A stretch of 33,134 nt of DNA from Comamonadaceae bacterium. GTDB taxonomy: Bacteria > Pseudomonadota > Gammaproteobacteria > Burkholderiales > Burkholderiaceae. The notes under the pieces are model-generated. The model saw only the letters and a list, made by a program, of their open reading frames with translations. It had not been told where the DNA came from and searched no databases. The translations under genes and the position numbers were made by a program. Shown one piece after another: positions 1 through 7,730 of this stretch (its first letter is position 1; each line of letters starts with the position of its first letter). The DNA lies in NCBI GenBank assembly GCA_947484245.1, contig CANKOT010000013.1, positions 1-33,134 of the forward strand, written 5' to 3'.

Positions 1-165
1 ATCAATTTTGGACTCGCCACCCCCCACCAAGGCGCGCACACGGCCAAAAACTTGGCGGTCGCGAATGTGATCACGCTCATGGACTACAAATTTTTCTTGC
101 AAGCCCGTTGTTAGGAATGGGGGAATGCGCGAGGTCACAACGATTTCTGGGTTATGAAAGGTCAT
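1..165 (-). CDS. D-2-hydroxyacid dehydrogenase, N-terminal fragment (cut by window edge)
   Basis: The minus strand encodes 55 residues from an ATG at 165 to the window edge, with no stop. A good Shine-Dalgarno (AGGAG, about 9 bases upstream) sets the start. The peptide begins MTFHNPEIVVTSRIPPF and reaches ALVGGGESKID, which fits the first beta strands of NAD(P)-dependent D-2-hydroxyacid dehydrogenases (the glyoxylate/hydroxypyruvate or 2-ketogluconate reductase type). The Rossmann motif and catalytic Arg/Glu/His lie outside the window, so the family call rests on the N-terminus only. It is divergent from the dehydratase operon starting at 330 and may share its control region. That would suit an enzyme reducing a 2-keto acid in the same sugar-acid pathway, which is inference. 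Confidence 0.6.
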   Translation of the reverse strand, partial: MTFHNPEIVVTSRIPPFLTTGLQEKFVVHERDHIRDRQVFGRVRALVGGGESKID

Positions 166-225
166 TTTGAAAATCTCCTGGTCACAAAAAAACAGCCGCC
201 ATGGCGATGAATGGATTGAGGGTTT

Positions 226-235
226 GCACGAGTGC
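226..235. promoter_or_regulatory. Short inverted repeat in the divergent control region
   Basis: GCAC-GA-GTGC is a perfect 4-base inverted repeat around a two-base centre, extended imperfectly by TT/TA. It lies between the divergent hydroxyacid dehydrogenase and dehydratase genes, upstream of the predicted dehydratase promoter. It could be a regulator site, but it is short enough to arise by chance. Confidence 0.2.
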
Positions 236-242
236 TAATGGG

Positions 243-271
243 TTCAAAAAGCAACTCAAATCACCTATCAT
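243..271 (+). promoter_or_regulatory. Predicted sigma-70 promoter of the dehydratase operon
   Basis: TTCAAA (243-248, 4/6 match to the -35 consensus), a 17-base spacer, and TATCAT (266-271, 5/6 match to -10). Transcription would start near 278, about 50 bases before the dehydratase ATG. The spacing is ideal and the palindrome at 275-287 would sit on the start site. This comes from consensus matching only. Confidence 0.5.
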
Positions 272-274
272 CAT

Positions 275-287
275 ACGATAATATCGT
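275..287. promoter_or_regulatory. Palindromic operator candidate (ACGATA-A-TATCGT)
   Basis: A perfect 6-base inverted repeat about a single central A. It overlaps the predicted start of transcription of the sugar-acid operon, where a repressor would block RNA polymerase. GntR- and IclR-type regulators commonly control such operons in Burkholderiales and bind short AT-centred palindromes, but no regulator gene is present in this window, so its identity is unknown. Confidence 0.5.
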
Positions 288-329
288 GAGCCCTGAATCA
301 ACCGTCAACCCCTTTAGAAGAAAATTGCC

Positions 330-2066
330 ATGACTCAAAGCCCCAAGAAAAAACCCGAAGAATTGCGCAGCCAACAGTGGTTTGGCCGACAAGACCGTGA
401 CGGCTTTGCCTACAGAAGCTGGGTCAAAGGCAAAGGCGTACCGCACGACCAATTCGATGGCCGCCCTGTCATTGGCATTTGCAACACCTTCAGCGAACTC
501 ACGCCTTGCAACTCGCACTTTCGCACCTTGGCCGAGCAAGTGAAAATTGGCGTCTACGAAGCCGGTGGGTTCCCACTTGAATTTCCAGTCATGTCTTTGG
601 GCGAAACGCTTTTGCGGCCCACAGCCATGCTGTATCGCAACCTCGCCTCCATGGACGTCGAAGAAAGCATTCGCGGCAACCCCATTGATGGCGTGGTGCT
701 CTTAATGGGCTGCGACAAAACCACACCTTCACTGCTCATGGGTGCATCCAGCGTTGACTTACCCACCATTGGTGTTTCGGGTGGCCCCATGTTGAATGGC
801 AAATGGCGCGGCCAAGAGCTGGGCTCTGGCACTGGCTTGTGGAGCATGAGCGAACAAGTTCGCGCAGGCACCCTCAAACTGCAAGACTTCTTTGAGGCCG
901 AAAGTTGCATGCACCGCAGCCATGGCCACTGCATGACCATGGGCACGGCTAGCACCATGGCCAGCATGGTGGAGTCCTTGGGCATCGGCTTGCCTGGCAA
1001 CGCAGCCTACCCTGCAGTCGATGGCCGCCGCAACGTGTTGGCGCGTGAATCGGGCCGACGCATTGTCGACATGGTTCACCAAGATGTGAAAATTTCTCAA
1101 ATTCTCACGCGCAAAGCCTTCGAAAACGCCATCTGCACCTTGGCCGCCATTGGCGGCTCTACCAATGCGGTCATTCACTTGATTGCCATCGCGCGCCGAT
1201 TGAACATCAACCTGACCATTGACGACTTCGAAAAATTGGGCAGCGAATTGCCCAATATTTTGAACTTGCAACCGTCTGGCGATCACCTGATGGAAGACTT
1301 TTGCTATGCGGGCGGCTTGCCCGTTGTGATGAAAGAGATTCAAAAGTATTTGCACAATGACATCTTGACCGTGAGTGGCAAGACGGTGGCCGAAAATGTG
1401 GCCAGTGCAGAGAACTACGATCCGCGCGTCATCAAAACAGTTGCTGCACCCTTCAAAGAAAAAGCGGGCATCGCCATCTTGCGTGGCAACTTGGCGCCTC
1501 GCGGTGCCGTCATCAAACCCAGCGCGGCCACGCCTGCACTCATGGTGCACACAGGGCGCGCTGTGGTGTTTGAAGACAGCGATGATTTCCACAAGCGCAT
1601 TGACGATGAATCATTGGATGTCGATGAAACCTGCATTTTGGTTTTGAAGAATTGCGGCCCCAAAGGCTACCCCGGCATGGCCGAAGTGGGCAACATGCCA
1701 CTTCCCCCAAAAGTCTTGCGCAAAGGCATTACCGACATGGTGCGCATCAGCGATGCGCGCATGAGCGGCACCGCCTATGGCACCGTGGTGTTGCACACCA
1801 CGCCAGAAGCCGCTGACGGCGGGCCCTTGGCCGTGGTTCAAAATGGCGACATGATTGAGCTCAATGTGCCCGAGCGCAGAATGCAATTGCTGATCAGCGA
1901 TGAAGAAATGAAAGCCCGATTGGCCAAATGGGTTCGCCCCGAGCCACCCTTGAAGTCTGGTTATTGGAAGCTGTATGTCGACACTGTGCTCCAGGCCGAT
2001 GAGGGCTGCGACCTCGACTTCTTGGTGGGCCAGCGCGGCTCATTTGTACCCAAAGACAACCACTGA
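330..2066 (+). CDS. IlvD/Edd-family sugar-acid dehydratase (L-arabinonate / D-galactonate type)
   Basis: A 578-residue dehydratase, the usual length for the Fe-S sugar-acid branch of the IlvD/Edd family, which removes water from aldonic acids to give 2-keto-3-deoxy acids. The three cluster cysteines are in place: Cys60 (TPCNSH), Cys128 (GCDKTT) and Cys201 (GHCMTMG). Metal-site residues Glu92, Asp129 and Lys130 and the catalytic Ser479 (ARMSGT) are present too. The sequence is close in layout to characterised L-arabinonate and D-xylonate dehydratases. The neighbours dgoK and dgoA point instead to galactonate or a related C6 acid, giving 2-keto-3-deoxygalactonate, so the substrate is not settled. 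It is first gene of a plus-strand operon; the next start is 35 bases away. Only a weak purine-rich ribosome site (AGAAGAAA) precedes the ATG. Confidence 0.88.
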   Translation: MTQSPKKKPEELRSQQWFGRQDRDGFAYRSWVKGKGVPHDQFDGRPVIGICNTFSELTPCNSHFRTLAEQVKIGVYEAGGFPLEFPVMSLGETLLRPTAMLYRNLASMDVEESIRGNPIDGVVLLMGCDKTTPSLLMGASSVDLPTIGVSGGPMLNGKWRGQELGSGTGLWSMSEQVRAGTLKLQDFFEAESCMHRSHGHCMTMGTASTMASMVESLGIGLPGNAAYPAVDGRRNVLARESGRRIVDMVHQDVKISQILTRKAFENAICTLAAIGGSTNAVIHLIAIARRLNINLTIDDFEKLGSELPNILNLQPSGDHLMEDFCYAGGLPVVMKEIQKYLHNDILTVSGKTVAENVASAENYDPRVIKTVAAPFKEKAGIAILRGNLAPRGAVIKPSAATPALMVHTGRAVVFEDSDDFHKRIDDESLDVDETCILVLKNCGPKGYPGMAEVGNMPLPPKVLRKGITDMVRISDARMSGTAYGTVVLHTTPEAADGGPLAVVQNGDMIELNVPERRMQLLISDEEMKARLAKWVRPEPPLKSGYWKLYVDTVLQADEGCDLDFLVGQRGSFVPKDNH

Positions 2067-2101
2067 TCTCAATCTGTTCAAATTTTTAAAAAGTACGCAT
2101 C

Positions 2102-3106
2102 ATGAAATTACTCATTACCGGTGGCGCAGGATTTTTGGGCGCACGCTTGGCTCGTGAAATTCTCAAAAAAGGAGAACTCAACGGCCGACAAGTGACCGAA
2201 ATTCACATTGCCGACTTGTTTCCAGCGTCAGCCGATTTGTTGGCAGACCCTCGAGTCAAGGGACACGCTGGCCCCTTGCTCGAGCAAGGCGCTTTGTTTC
2301 AAAGCGGTTTTGATGGCGTGTTTCATTTGGCCTCTGCAGTTTCTGGCGAATGCGAGCAAGATTTTGACTTGGGCATGCGCTCTAACCTCGACAGCACCCG
2401 CTTGTTGCTTGAAGGTTTGCGCAAAGCCGGCAACGTACCCCGAATGGTGTTTGCAAGTTCGGTGGCCGTGTTTGGCCCAGACCCCAGCAACCCCATGCCC
2501 GAGATCGTGGCGGACAACACATTGCCCTCACCTCAAACCTCTTACGGCACCCACAAACTCATGTTGGAGTATTTGCTGGCCGATTTCACACGCAAGGGTT
2601 ATGTCGATGGCCGTGCCGCACGCTTGATGACCGTCACCATCAGGCCAGGCAAACCCAATGGCGCAGCGTCTTCTTTCTTCAGCGGCATCATTCGCGAGCC
2701 CTTGGCAGGCATGCCGTCAGTTTGCCCAGTAGACGAAAGCGTGTCGCACTCCGTTTCCTCTCCTAGCAACACCATCAAGGGCTTGATCACTGTGTTTGAA
2801 GCCAGCCGTGAAGCCATGCAAGGCCGCATGGCGCTGAACCTGCCTGGCCTCAACGTCACCGTCAAAGAAATGTTGCAAGCCTTGGAAGATGTGGCGGGAC
2901 CCGCCGTTCGTCAACACGTGACATTTGTCCGCGATGAACACATTGCAGGCATTGTGGCCAATTGGGCCAAGGCGGGTTCAGCACAACGTGCAGCGTCATT
3001 GGGTTTGAAGCCCGATGCATCGTTCAAAGAAGTCATCAAGCAATACATTGAAGATTGCAAGCTGCCCTACTACCCAACGCATGCCTTGGATGGTTTGAAG
3101 AAATAA
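2102..3106 (+). CDS. NAD-dependent SDR dehydrogenase/epimerase, DenD-like
   Basis: A 334-residue extended short-chain dehydrogenase. The nucleotide-binding glycine motif is at 7-13 (GGAGFLG), the catalytic Ser120 in FASSVAVFG, and the YxxxK pair at Tyr148/Lys152 (SYGTHK). The overall look, including the IRPGKPNGAASSF stretch, fits the D-erythronate dehydrogenase (DenD)-like family that oxidises sugar acids. It lies between the dehydratase and dgoK and its stop is only two bases from the dgoK start. It probably feeds or branches the sugar-acid pathway, for example by oxidising the sugar or an epimeric acid. Which substrate it takes cannot be read from the sequence. No strong ribosome site is visible. 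Confidence 0.8.
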   Translation: MKLLITGGAGFLGARLAREILKKGELNGRQVTEIHIADLFPASADLLADPRVKGHAGPLLEQGALFQSGFDGVFHLASAVSGECEQDFDLGMRSNLDSTRLLLEGLRKAGNVPRMVFASSVAVFGPDPSNPMPEIVADNTLPSPQTSYGTHKLMLEYLLADFTRKGYVDGRAARLMTVTIRPGKPNGAASSFFSGIIREPLAGMPSVCPVDESVSHSVSSPSNTIKGLITVFEASREAMQGRMALNLPGLNVTVKEMLQALEDVAGPAVRQHVTFVRDEHIAGIVANWAKAGSAQRAASLGLKPDASFKEVIKQYIEDCKLPYYPTHALDGLKK

Positions 3107-3108
3107 GC

Positions 3109-4020
3109 ATGAAGCGTACGCTATTGGCTGTTGATTGGGGCACCTCTTCCCTAAGAGGTGCGCTGGTCAGCAGCGATGGGGTGGTGCTCGACAAACGAGC
3201 ATTCCCTCAGGGCATCATGCAAGTGGCGCATGGGCAGTTTCAACATGTTTTTGAACAACGCTTTGGCGATTGGATAAAGGCCGATTCTCTTTGCCTTGTT
3301 TCAGGCATGGCGGGTAGCCGGCAAGGCTGGCGCGAAGCGCCCTACTGTCCGTGTCCCAGCGGCTTTGAGGATATTGCGCAACATCTGCAGTGGATTGAAA
3401 AAGACCGCATTGGCATTGTGCCGGGCTTGTCCACTTTCAATGGCGCGACGCCCGATGTGATGCGCGGCGAAGAGATTCAAATTTTTGGCGCTTTGAGCAA
3501 TTTGAAAATTGCAAACGCTCAATTTGTTTTACCGGGCACCCACAGCAAGTGGGCTCAGGTATTAGACAGCCACATTCAGTCGTTCACAACTTTCATGACT
3601 GGCGAGTTTTACGCGCTGCTTAGTCAGCATTCCATCTTGGCCAAAACATGCTTGCCCGATGCACCTTGGAAAAAGGAAGTTTTTCTGGATGGTGTGATGC
3701 AAAGTCAAAAGTCGGGGGGCTTGTTGCACCACGCTTTTTCAGCCAGAAGCTTAGCCTTGTTTGAAAAACTAAACCCAGCGCAATCTAGCAGCTATATTTC
3801 TGGCTTGCTCATTGGCGAAGAAATCAAGTCAGCCCGATCGCAACAAACTGGCTCGAGCACGCCCCTGTTTATCTTGGGCAACAGCCAACTGACCCAGCGC
3901 TATGCCTGCGCACTCGCAGCCCTTGAAATGCAAGCCCAATCCCTCACTGATGAAATCACTTGGAGTGGTTTGTGGTCCTTGGCGCATCATTTGTTTCCAA
4001 ATGATTTCAGTGTAAGCTAA
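3109..4020 (+). CDS. dgoK: 2-dehydro-3-deoxygalactonokinase
   Basis: A 303-residue kinase that phosphorylates 2-keto-3-deoxy-D-galactonate at C6 with ATP. The N-terminus (MKRTLLAVDWGTSSLRGALV) is the phosphate-1 motif of the ASKHA fold. The DgoK signatures RGEEIQIFGAL and PGTHSKW follow in mid-protein. I chose the ATG at 3109 rather than an upstream TTG at 3055 because the phosphate-binding strand starts right there and the upstream extension overlaps the previous gene without resembling the family. The gene begins two bases after the dehydrogenase stop and ends four bases before dgoA, so the three genes are almost surely cotranscribed. The length is close to the enterobacterial enzyme (about 290 residues). 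Confidence 0.9.
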   Translation: MKRTLLAVDWGTSSLRGALVSSDGVVLDKRAFPQGIMQVAHGQFQHVFEQRFGDWIKADSLCLVSGMAGSRQGWREAPYCPCPSGFEDIAQHLQWIEKDRIGIVPGLSTFNGATPDVMRGEEIQIFGALSNLKIANAQFVLPGTHSKWAQVLDSHIQSFTTFMTGEFYALLSQHSILAKTCLPDAPWKKEVFLDGVMQSQKSGGLLHHAFSARSLALFEKLNPAQSSSYISGLLIGEEIKSARSQQTGSSTPLFILGNSQLTQRYACALAALEMQAQSLTDEITWSGLWSLAHHLFPNDFSVS

Positions 4021-4024
4021 GCCA

Positions 4025-4657
4025 ATGACTGCCCTGCTTGATCAATTTCAATCGCACATGAAAAGCTTGCCCCTGCTGGCTATTTTGCGCGGTCTGAAAC
4101 CTGAAGAAGCCTTGGCCATTGGCCAAGCCATTGTGAATTCCGGCTTTCATATTTTAGAAGTGCCCCTGAATTCTCCTGAGCCACTTCGCAGCATTCAAAT
4201 TTTGTCCGAAGCCTTTCCCAGTGCACTGATCGGTGCAGGCACCGTCACCACCGCACAGCAAGTCAGAGACGTCAAAGCAGCAGGCGGGCAACTCATCATT
4301 TCCCCTCACCTCGACGACAACGTCGTTTGTGAAACTGTCAATTTAGGTTTGATTTCTTTACCAGGCGTGGCGACGCCTAGCGAAGCTTTTCGCGCCATCG
4401 CGCTGGGCGCCAATGGTCTGAAGTTGTTTCCTGCTGAAATGATCAGCCCTGCCGTTGTCAAGTCGATGCGCGCCGTCTTGCCCAAAGAAGTGAAACTCAT
4501 TCCTGTTGGCGGCATTGGCTTGCACAATATGTCAGACTATCGCAAATGCGGCGCTTCTGGCTTTGGCATTGGTTCGGCATTGTTTGCGCCTGGCAAATCT
4601 GCTGAAGCTGTGAGCGAATCTGCATCAGCCTTTGTTCAAGCCTGGGAAATGGCCTAA
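4025..4657 (+). CDS. dgoA: 2-dehydro-3-deoxy-6-phosphogalactonate aldolase
   Basis: A 210-residue class I aldolase that cleaves 2-keto-3-deoxy-6-phosphogalactonate to pyruvate and glyceraldehyde-3-phosphate. Key residues are the Schiff-base Lys133 (GLKLFPAE) and the catalytic Glu45 (ILEVPLNS). LLAILRG near the N-terminus, IGAGTV and PVGGIG are the usual TIM-barrel signatures. EVPLNSPE is characteristic of the DgoA side of the KDPG aldolase family; Eda proteins carry EVTLRT here, as the copy at 5084-5740 does. It is the fourth gene of the sugar-acid operon and follows dgoK by four bases. Confidence 0.9.
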   Translation: MTALLDQFQSHMKSLPLLAILRGLKPEEALAIGQAIVNSGFHILEVPLNSPEPLRSIQILSEAFPSALIGAGTVTTAQQVRDVKAAGGQLIISPHLDDNVVCETVNLGLISLPGVATPSEAFRAIALGANGLKLFPAEMISPAVVKSMRAVLPKEVKLIPVGGIGLHNMSDYRKCGASGFGIGSALFAPGKSAEAVSESASAFVQAWEMA

Positions 4658-4673
4658 ACAAAGGCATCAACAA

Positions 4674-4729
4674 AGACTTCAATTAACAGACTTCAATTAA
4701 GAGACTTCTATCATGAGACTTCTACACAC
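4674..4729 (+). repeat. 14-base tandem repeat, four copies, running through the gloA start
   Basis: Units begin at 4674, 4688, 4702 and 4716, exactly 14 bases apart. The first two are AGACTTCAATTAAC and AGACTTCAATTAAG. The third (AGACTTCTATCATG) carries the gloA start codon, and the fourth (AGACTTCTACACAC) encodes residues 2-4 (RLL) and onward. All four share the AGACTTC core. The array fills the dgoA-gloA gap and leaves gloA without a recognisable Shine-Dalgarno. Confidence 0.8.
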
Positions 4730-5102
4730 CATGCTTCGCGTTGGCAACCTTCAACGCTCGATCGATTTTTACACTCAGGTGATGGGCATGAAACTGCTCA
4801 AAACAACTGAGAACCCAGAGTACAAATACTCATTGGCATTTGTGGGTTATGGCAGCAACCCAGACCATGCAGAGCTTGAACTTACCTACAACTGGGGCGT
4901 TGAAAGTTATGAGATGGGCACTGCTTATGGCCACTTGGCCATTGCCGTACCCGATGCCTACGAAGCCTGTGAAAAAATTCGGCATGCAGGTGGCAAGGTC
5001 ACACGTGAGGCAGGACCTGTCAAAGGCGGCTCCACGGTCATTGCCTTCATCACCGACCCCGATGGCTACAAAGTAGAACTGATTCAGCGCAACTTTAGCT
5101 GA
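4713..5102 (+). CDS. gloA: Lactoylglutathione lyase (glyoxalase I)
   Basis: A 129-residue glyoxalase I that turns the methylglyoxal-glutathione hemithioacetal into S-lactoylglutathione. All four metal ligands sit at the E. coli positions: His5, Glu56, His74 and Glu122. The short length matches the Ni-type bacterial class. The ATG at 4713 gives the canonical [10 protein letters not shown] start. It lies 55 bases behind dgoA, separated by a tandem repeat. Methylglyoxal forms from triose phosphates, the product of both aldolases nearby, so the position makes metabolic sense. Its 3' end overlaps the oppositely transcribed eda by 19 bases, with no terminator between them. Confidence 0.95.
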   Translation: MRLLHTMLRVGNLQRSIDFYTQVMGMKLLKTTENPEYKYSLAFVGYGSNPDHAELELTYNWGVESYEMGTAYGHLAIAVPDAYEACEKIRHAGGKVTREAGPVKGGSTVIAFITDPDGYKVELIQRNFS

Positions 5103-5740
5103 CAGGCCTCGCGGGCCAGCTTTTCAATGCGGGCCCAATCTCCGTTGGCCAATGCCTCTGCAGGCACCAACCAAGAACCACCCACGCAGGCCACATTGGG
5201 CAAGCTCAAAAACTCTGAAGCATTTTGAGCAGTCACACCGCCCGTTGGGCAAAAGCGCACATCAAAGAATGGGCCTCCCCAAGCTTTCAACATAGCAGGG
5301 CCACCCGCCTGCATGGCTGGGAAAAACTTTAACTCGGTGTACCCATCCTCTTGGGCCATCATGATTTCGCTGCCAGTGGCCACACCGGGCAACAAAGACA
5401 ATCCCTCATCACGACAGGCTTGACCCACAGATGAGGTGTAACCAGGGCTCACTGCAAACTTGGCGCCCGCATTGGCCGCCGCTTTGGCATCGGCCGCGTT
5501 GCGCACAGTACCTGCGCCAACGATGGCTTCCGGCACTTCTTTGGCAATGGCTTCGATGCAAGCCAAAGCTTGAGAAGTGCGCAAGGTCACCTCCAACATT
5601 CGAATGCCACCGGCCACCAAAGCACGCGCCATGGGCACTGCGTGGGCCACATCGTTCAACACAATCACGGGAATCACAGGTGAATCTTGCATGACTTGCA
5701 AGGCAGTGAATGGTGGCGTCTTTGTGGTGTTCACAGCCAT
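5084..5740 (-). CDS. eda: KDPG/KHG aldolase (Entner-Doudoroff aldolase)
   Basis: A 218-residue class I aldolase splitting 2-keto-3-deoxy-6-phosphogluconate into pyruvate and glyceraldehyde-3-phosphate. Catalytic residues are the Schiff-base Lys138 (ELKFFPA) and Glu50 with Arg54 (LEVTLRT). The phosphate-binding GGV loop lies at [10 protein letters not shown]. The start codon is inside the end of edd: the sequence ATGGCTGTGA holds the eda ATG and the edd TGA, a 10-base overlap implying translational coupling. Its 3' end overlaps gloA. Confidence 0.95.
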   Translation of the reverse strand: MAVNTTKTPPFTALQVMQDSPVIPVIVLNDVAHAVPMARALVAGGIRMLEVTLRTSQALACIEAIAKEVPEAIVGAGTVRNAADAKAAANAGAKFAVSPGYTSSVGQACRDEGLSLLPGVATGSEIMMAQEDGYTELKFFPAMQAGGPAMLKAWGGPFFDVRFCPTGGVTAQNASEFLSLPNVACVGGSWLVPAEALANGDWARIEKLAREACQLKLR

Positions 5741-7578
5741 GTACAGGCTCCCTCTTCAGCTTTTAGTGCATGCTTGCGCAAATTGGCAAACAACTCTCTT
5801 CCAATGCCGCGGCTGTTAGCCGCCTGCAGCTCAGGAGGCATGGTAGCGGGTATTCGGGCATTCCAAGTTTCTGCATCAACCAACACTTGCAAGGTGCCGG
5901 CCACTGCGTCCAAGCGAATCACATCGCCATCCAAAACTCGCGCCAACGCACCGCCAGACGCCGCTTCTGGTGAGACGTGAATTGCTGCTGGCACTTTTCC
6001 CGAGGCACCACTCATTCTGCCATCTGTGACCAGCGCCACTTTGAAACCTTGTCCTTGCAGTACAGCCAGCGGGGGCGTGAGCTTGTGCAACTCAGGCATG
6101 CCGTTGGCTTGCGGTCCCTGCCAGCGCACCACACACACCACGTCTTTGTTCATGGTGCCAGCTTTGAATGCAGCCAACAATTCTTCTTGAGAATTGAACA
6201 CTTGAGCAGGGGCTTCAATGACATGACAGGCTTCAGGCACAGCCGATACTTTGATCACACTGCGACCCAGATTGCCTTGCAACAAGCGCAAACCGCCCGT
6301 GACGCTGAAAGGCGATGAAGCAGGGCGAACCACGGTCTCATCTTTTGATGCACCCAGTTTTTCCCAGGCCAGTTGACCATTGACTTCAACAGGCCTCTGC
6401 GTGAACTCCCGAATACCACCAGCGCGCACCGTTAGCACATCTGGATGCATGTAGCCTGCATCTAACAATTCCCGAATGACATACCCTGGTCCACCTACTG
6501 CTTGGAACTGGTTCACGTCGGCACTGCCATTGGGATAAATGCGCGTTAGCAATGGCACCACATTTGACAATTCAGAAAAATCATCCCAGTCAATGGTCAA
6601 GCCAGCAGCGCGGGCTACAGCCACCCAATGAATCAAATGATTGGTAGAGCCACCTGTGGCAAGCAAAGCCACCATGGCATTGACAATACAACGCTCGTCC
6701 ACCAATTGGCCGATTGGCGTGAAGTTTTTGGCTTTCACCAACTGCAACACGGTGCGCACTGACTCCCTTGTGAGCTCGTTGCGCAGGCCATCCCCCGGAT
6801 TCACAAAGGCAGTTCCGGGTACATGCAAGCCCATGGCTTCGAGCAGCATTTGATTGCTGTTGGCTGTACCGTAAAAAGTGCAAGTGCCCTCGCCATGGTA
6901 AGCCGCAGACTCTGCTTTCAACAATTCTGCGCGGTCCACCAAACCTTGTGCGGCCAGTTCACGCACCTTGGATTTTTCGTTGTTGGACAAACCGCTGCCC
7001 ATGGGCCCGGCAGGGACAAAAACCGTGGGCAAATGGCCAAAATGCAAAGCACCTATTAAAAGGCCCGGCACAATTTTGTCGCACACCCCCAGCATGAGTG
7101 CCGCGTCAAACACATCGTGACTCAGAGAGACAGCTGTAGACATGGCAATCACATCCCGGCTGAACAAGCTGAGTTCCATGCCAGGCGTGCCTTGCGTCAC
7201 ACCATCGCACATGGCCGGTACACCGCCCGCCACTTGCGCCGTTGCGCCCCACTTGCGGGCTTCGTCTTTGATCAAGTCAGGGTAATGTTGCAAGGGTGCA
7301 TGAGCCGACAGCAAATCGTTGTAGGCATTGACCACGCCAATGTTGGGACCACGCGCTGCAGCACTCACCACAGGAATGCTGGCCAAACCAGATGCCCGTG
7401 ATTTGTCAGTAGCAGGCATCGCGGCAAAAGCATGCGCCACATTGGCACAACCAAGCCGATCTGCGCCAGGTTCTCGTTCAGCCGCCGCATTGACCTGCTC
7501 GAGGTAAGCGGCGCGTGTCGATTGGCTGCGCATCGCAATGCGGGCGGTCACTTTGGCTACGGTTGCATTCAAGGTCAT
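5731..7578 (-). CDS. edd: Phosphogluconate dehydratase
   Basis: A 615-residue Fe-S dehydratase converting 6-phosphogluconate to KDPG, the first committed Entner-Doudoroff step. Cysteines likely to hold the cluster are Cys124 ([10 protein letters not shown]), Cys166 (GVCDKIVPG) and Cys233 ([15 protein letters not shown]). [12 protein letters not shown] and [12 protein letters not shown] are typical Edd motifs. I use the ATG at 7578 ([14 protein letters not shown]); the longer frame upstream crosses the palindromic control site and has no family resemblance. The ribosome site is weak. It overlaps eda by 10 bases. A TGTAAC-TTT-GTTACA palindrome lies 31-45 bases before the start, pointing to control by a HexR-like regulator. 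Confidence 0.95.
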   Translation of the reverse strand: MTLNATVAKVTARIAMRSQSTRAAYLEQVNAAAEREPGADRLGCANVAHAFAAMPATDKSRASGLASIPVVSAAARGPNIGVVNAYNDLLSAHAPLQHYPDLIKDEARKWGATAQVAGGVPAMCDGVTQGTPGMELSLFSRDVIAMSTAVSLSHDVFDAALMLGVCDKIVPGLLIGALHFGHLPTVFVPAGPMGSGLSNNEKSKVRELAAQGLVDRAELLKAESAAYHGEGTCTFYGTANSNQMLLEAMGLHVPGTAFVNPGDGLRNELTRESVRTVLQLVKAKNFTPIGQLVDERCIVNAMVALLATGGSTNHLIHWVAVARAAGLTIDWDDFSELSNVVPLLTRIYPNGSADVNQFQAVGGPGYVIRELLDAGYMHPDVLTVRAGGIREFTQRPVEVNGQLAWEKLGASKDETVVRPASSPFSVTGGLRLLQGNLGRSVIKVSAVPEACHVIEAPAQVFNSQEELLAAFKAGTMNKDVVCVVRWQGPQANGMPELHKLTPPLAVLQGQGFKVALVTDGRMSGASGKVPAAIHVSPEAASGGALARVLDGDVIRLDAVAGTLQVLVDAETWNARIPATMPPELQAANSRGIGRELFANLRKHALKAEEGACTWL

Positions 7579-7608
7579 AGGCGATCTGATTCCGGGTGAA
7601 ATTGAGCA

Positions 7609-7623
7609 TGTAACTTTGTTACA
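7609..7623. promoter_or_regulatory. HexR-like operator (TGTAAC-TTT-GTTACA)
   Basis: A perfect 6-base inverted repeat around TTT, 31-45 bases upstream of edd. HexR, an RpiR-family regulator that senses KDPG, binds TGTA...TACA palindromes of this length before edd and other central-carbon genes in proteobacteria. The palindrome and its position are seen; the assignment to HexR is inference, since hexR is not in the window. Confidence 0.6.
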
Positions 7624-7632
7624 CGTTGAATG

Positions 7633-7671
7633 GTAACTCGACAAGTGCGGCTTTGGGGCACTTCAAGTTAC
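7633..7671. repeat. Nested inverted repeat in the edd / ChaC-like intergenic region
   Basis: Outer arms GTAACT (7633-7638) and AGTTAC (7666-7671) enclose inner arms AAGTGC (7643-7648) and GCACTT (7658-7663) around a 9-base loop. Together with the adjacent palindrome and a further GTTAC at 7678-7682, there are five GTAAC/GTTAC pentamers within 73 bases. It may be a second regulator site or an RNA hairpin in the leader of the plus-strand gene. Confidence 0.5.
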
Positions 7672-7730
7672 AGACTGGTTACGAATTTTTCAAAGCTCAG
7701 TTTCAAAAAAGCACATGTTTACCCTCAAAA

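Noticed and set aside
197..206. CGCCATGGCG, a 10-base palindrome near the divergent promoters, followed on the minus strand by a T run
   Set aside because: Too short and without a loop, so it is a poor terminator, and it does not match promoter spacing for either gene.
759..1592. A 277-codon open frame on the minus strand inside the dehydratase gene
   Set aside because: It lies wholly opposite a strongly supported gene, shows no family motif and has the His/Ala-rich look of a reverse-strand shadow.
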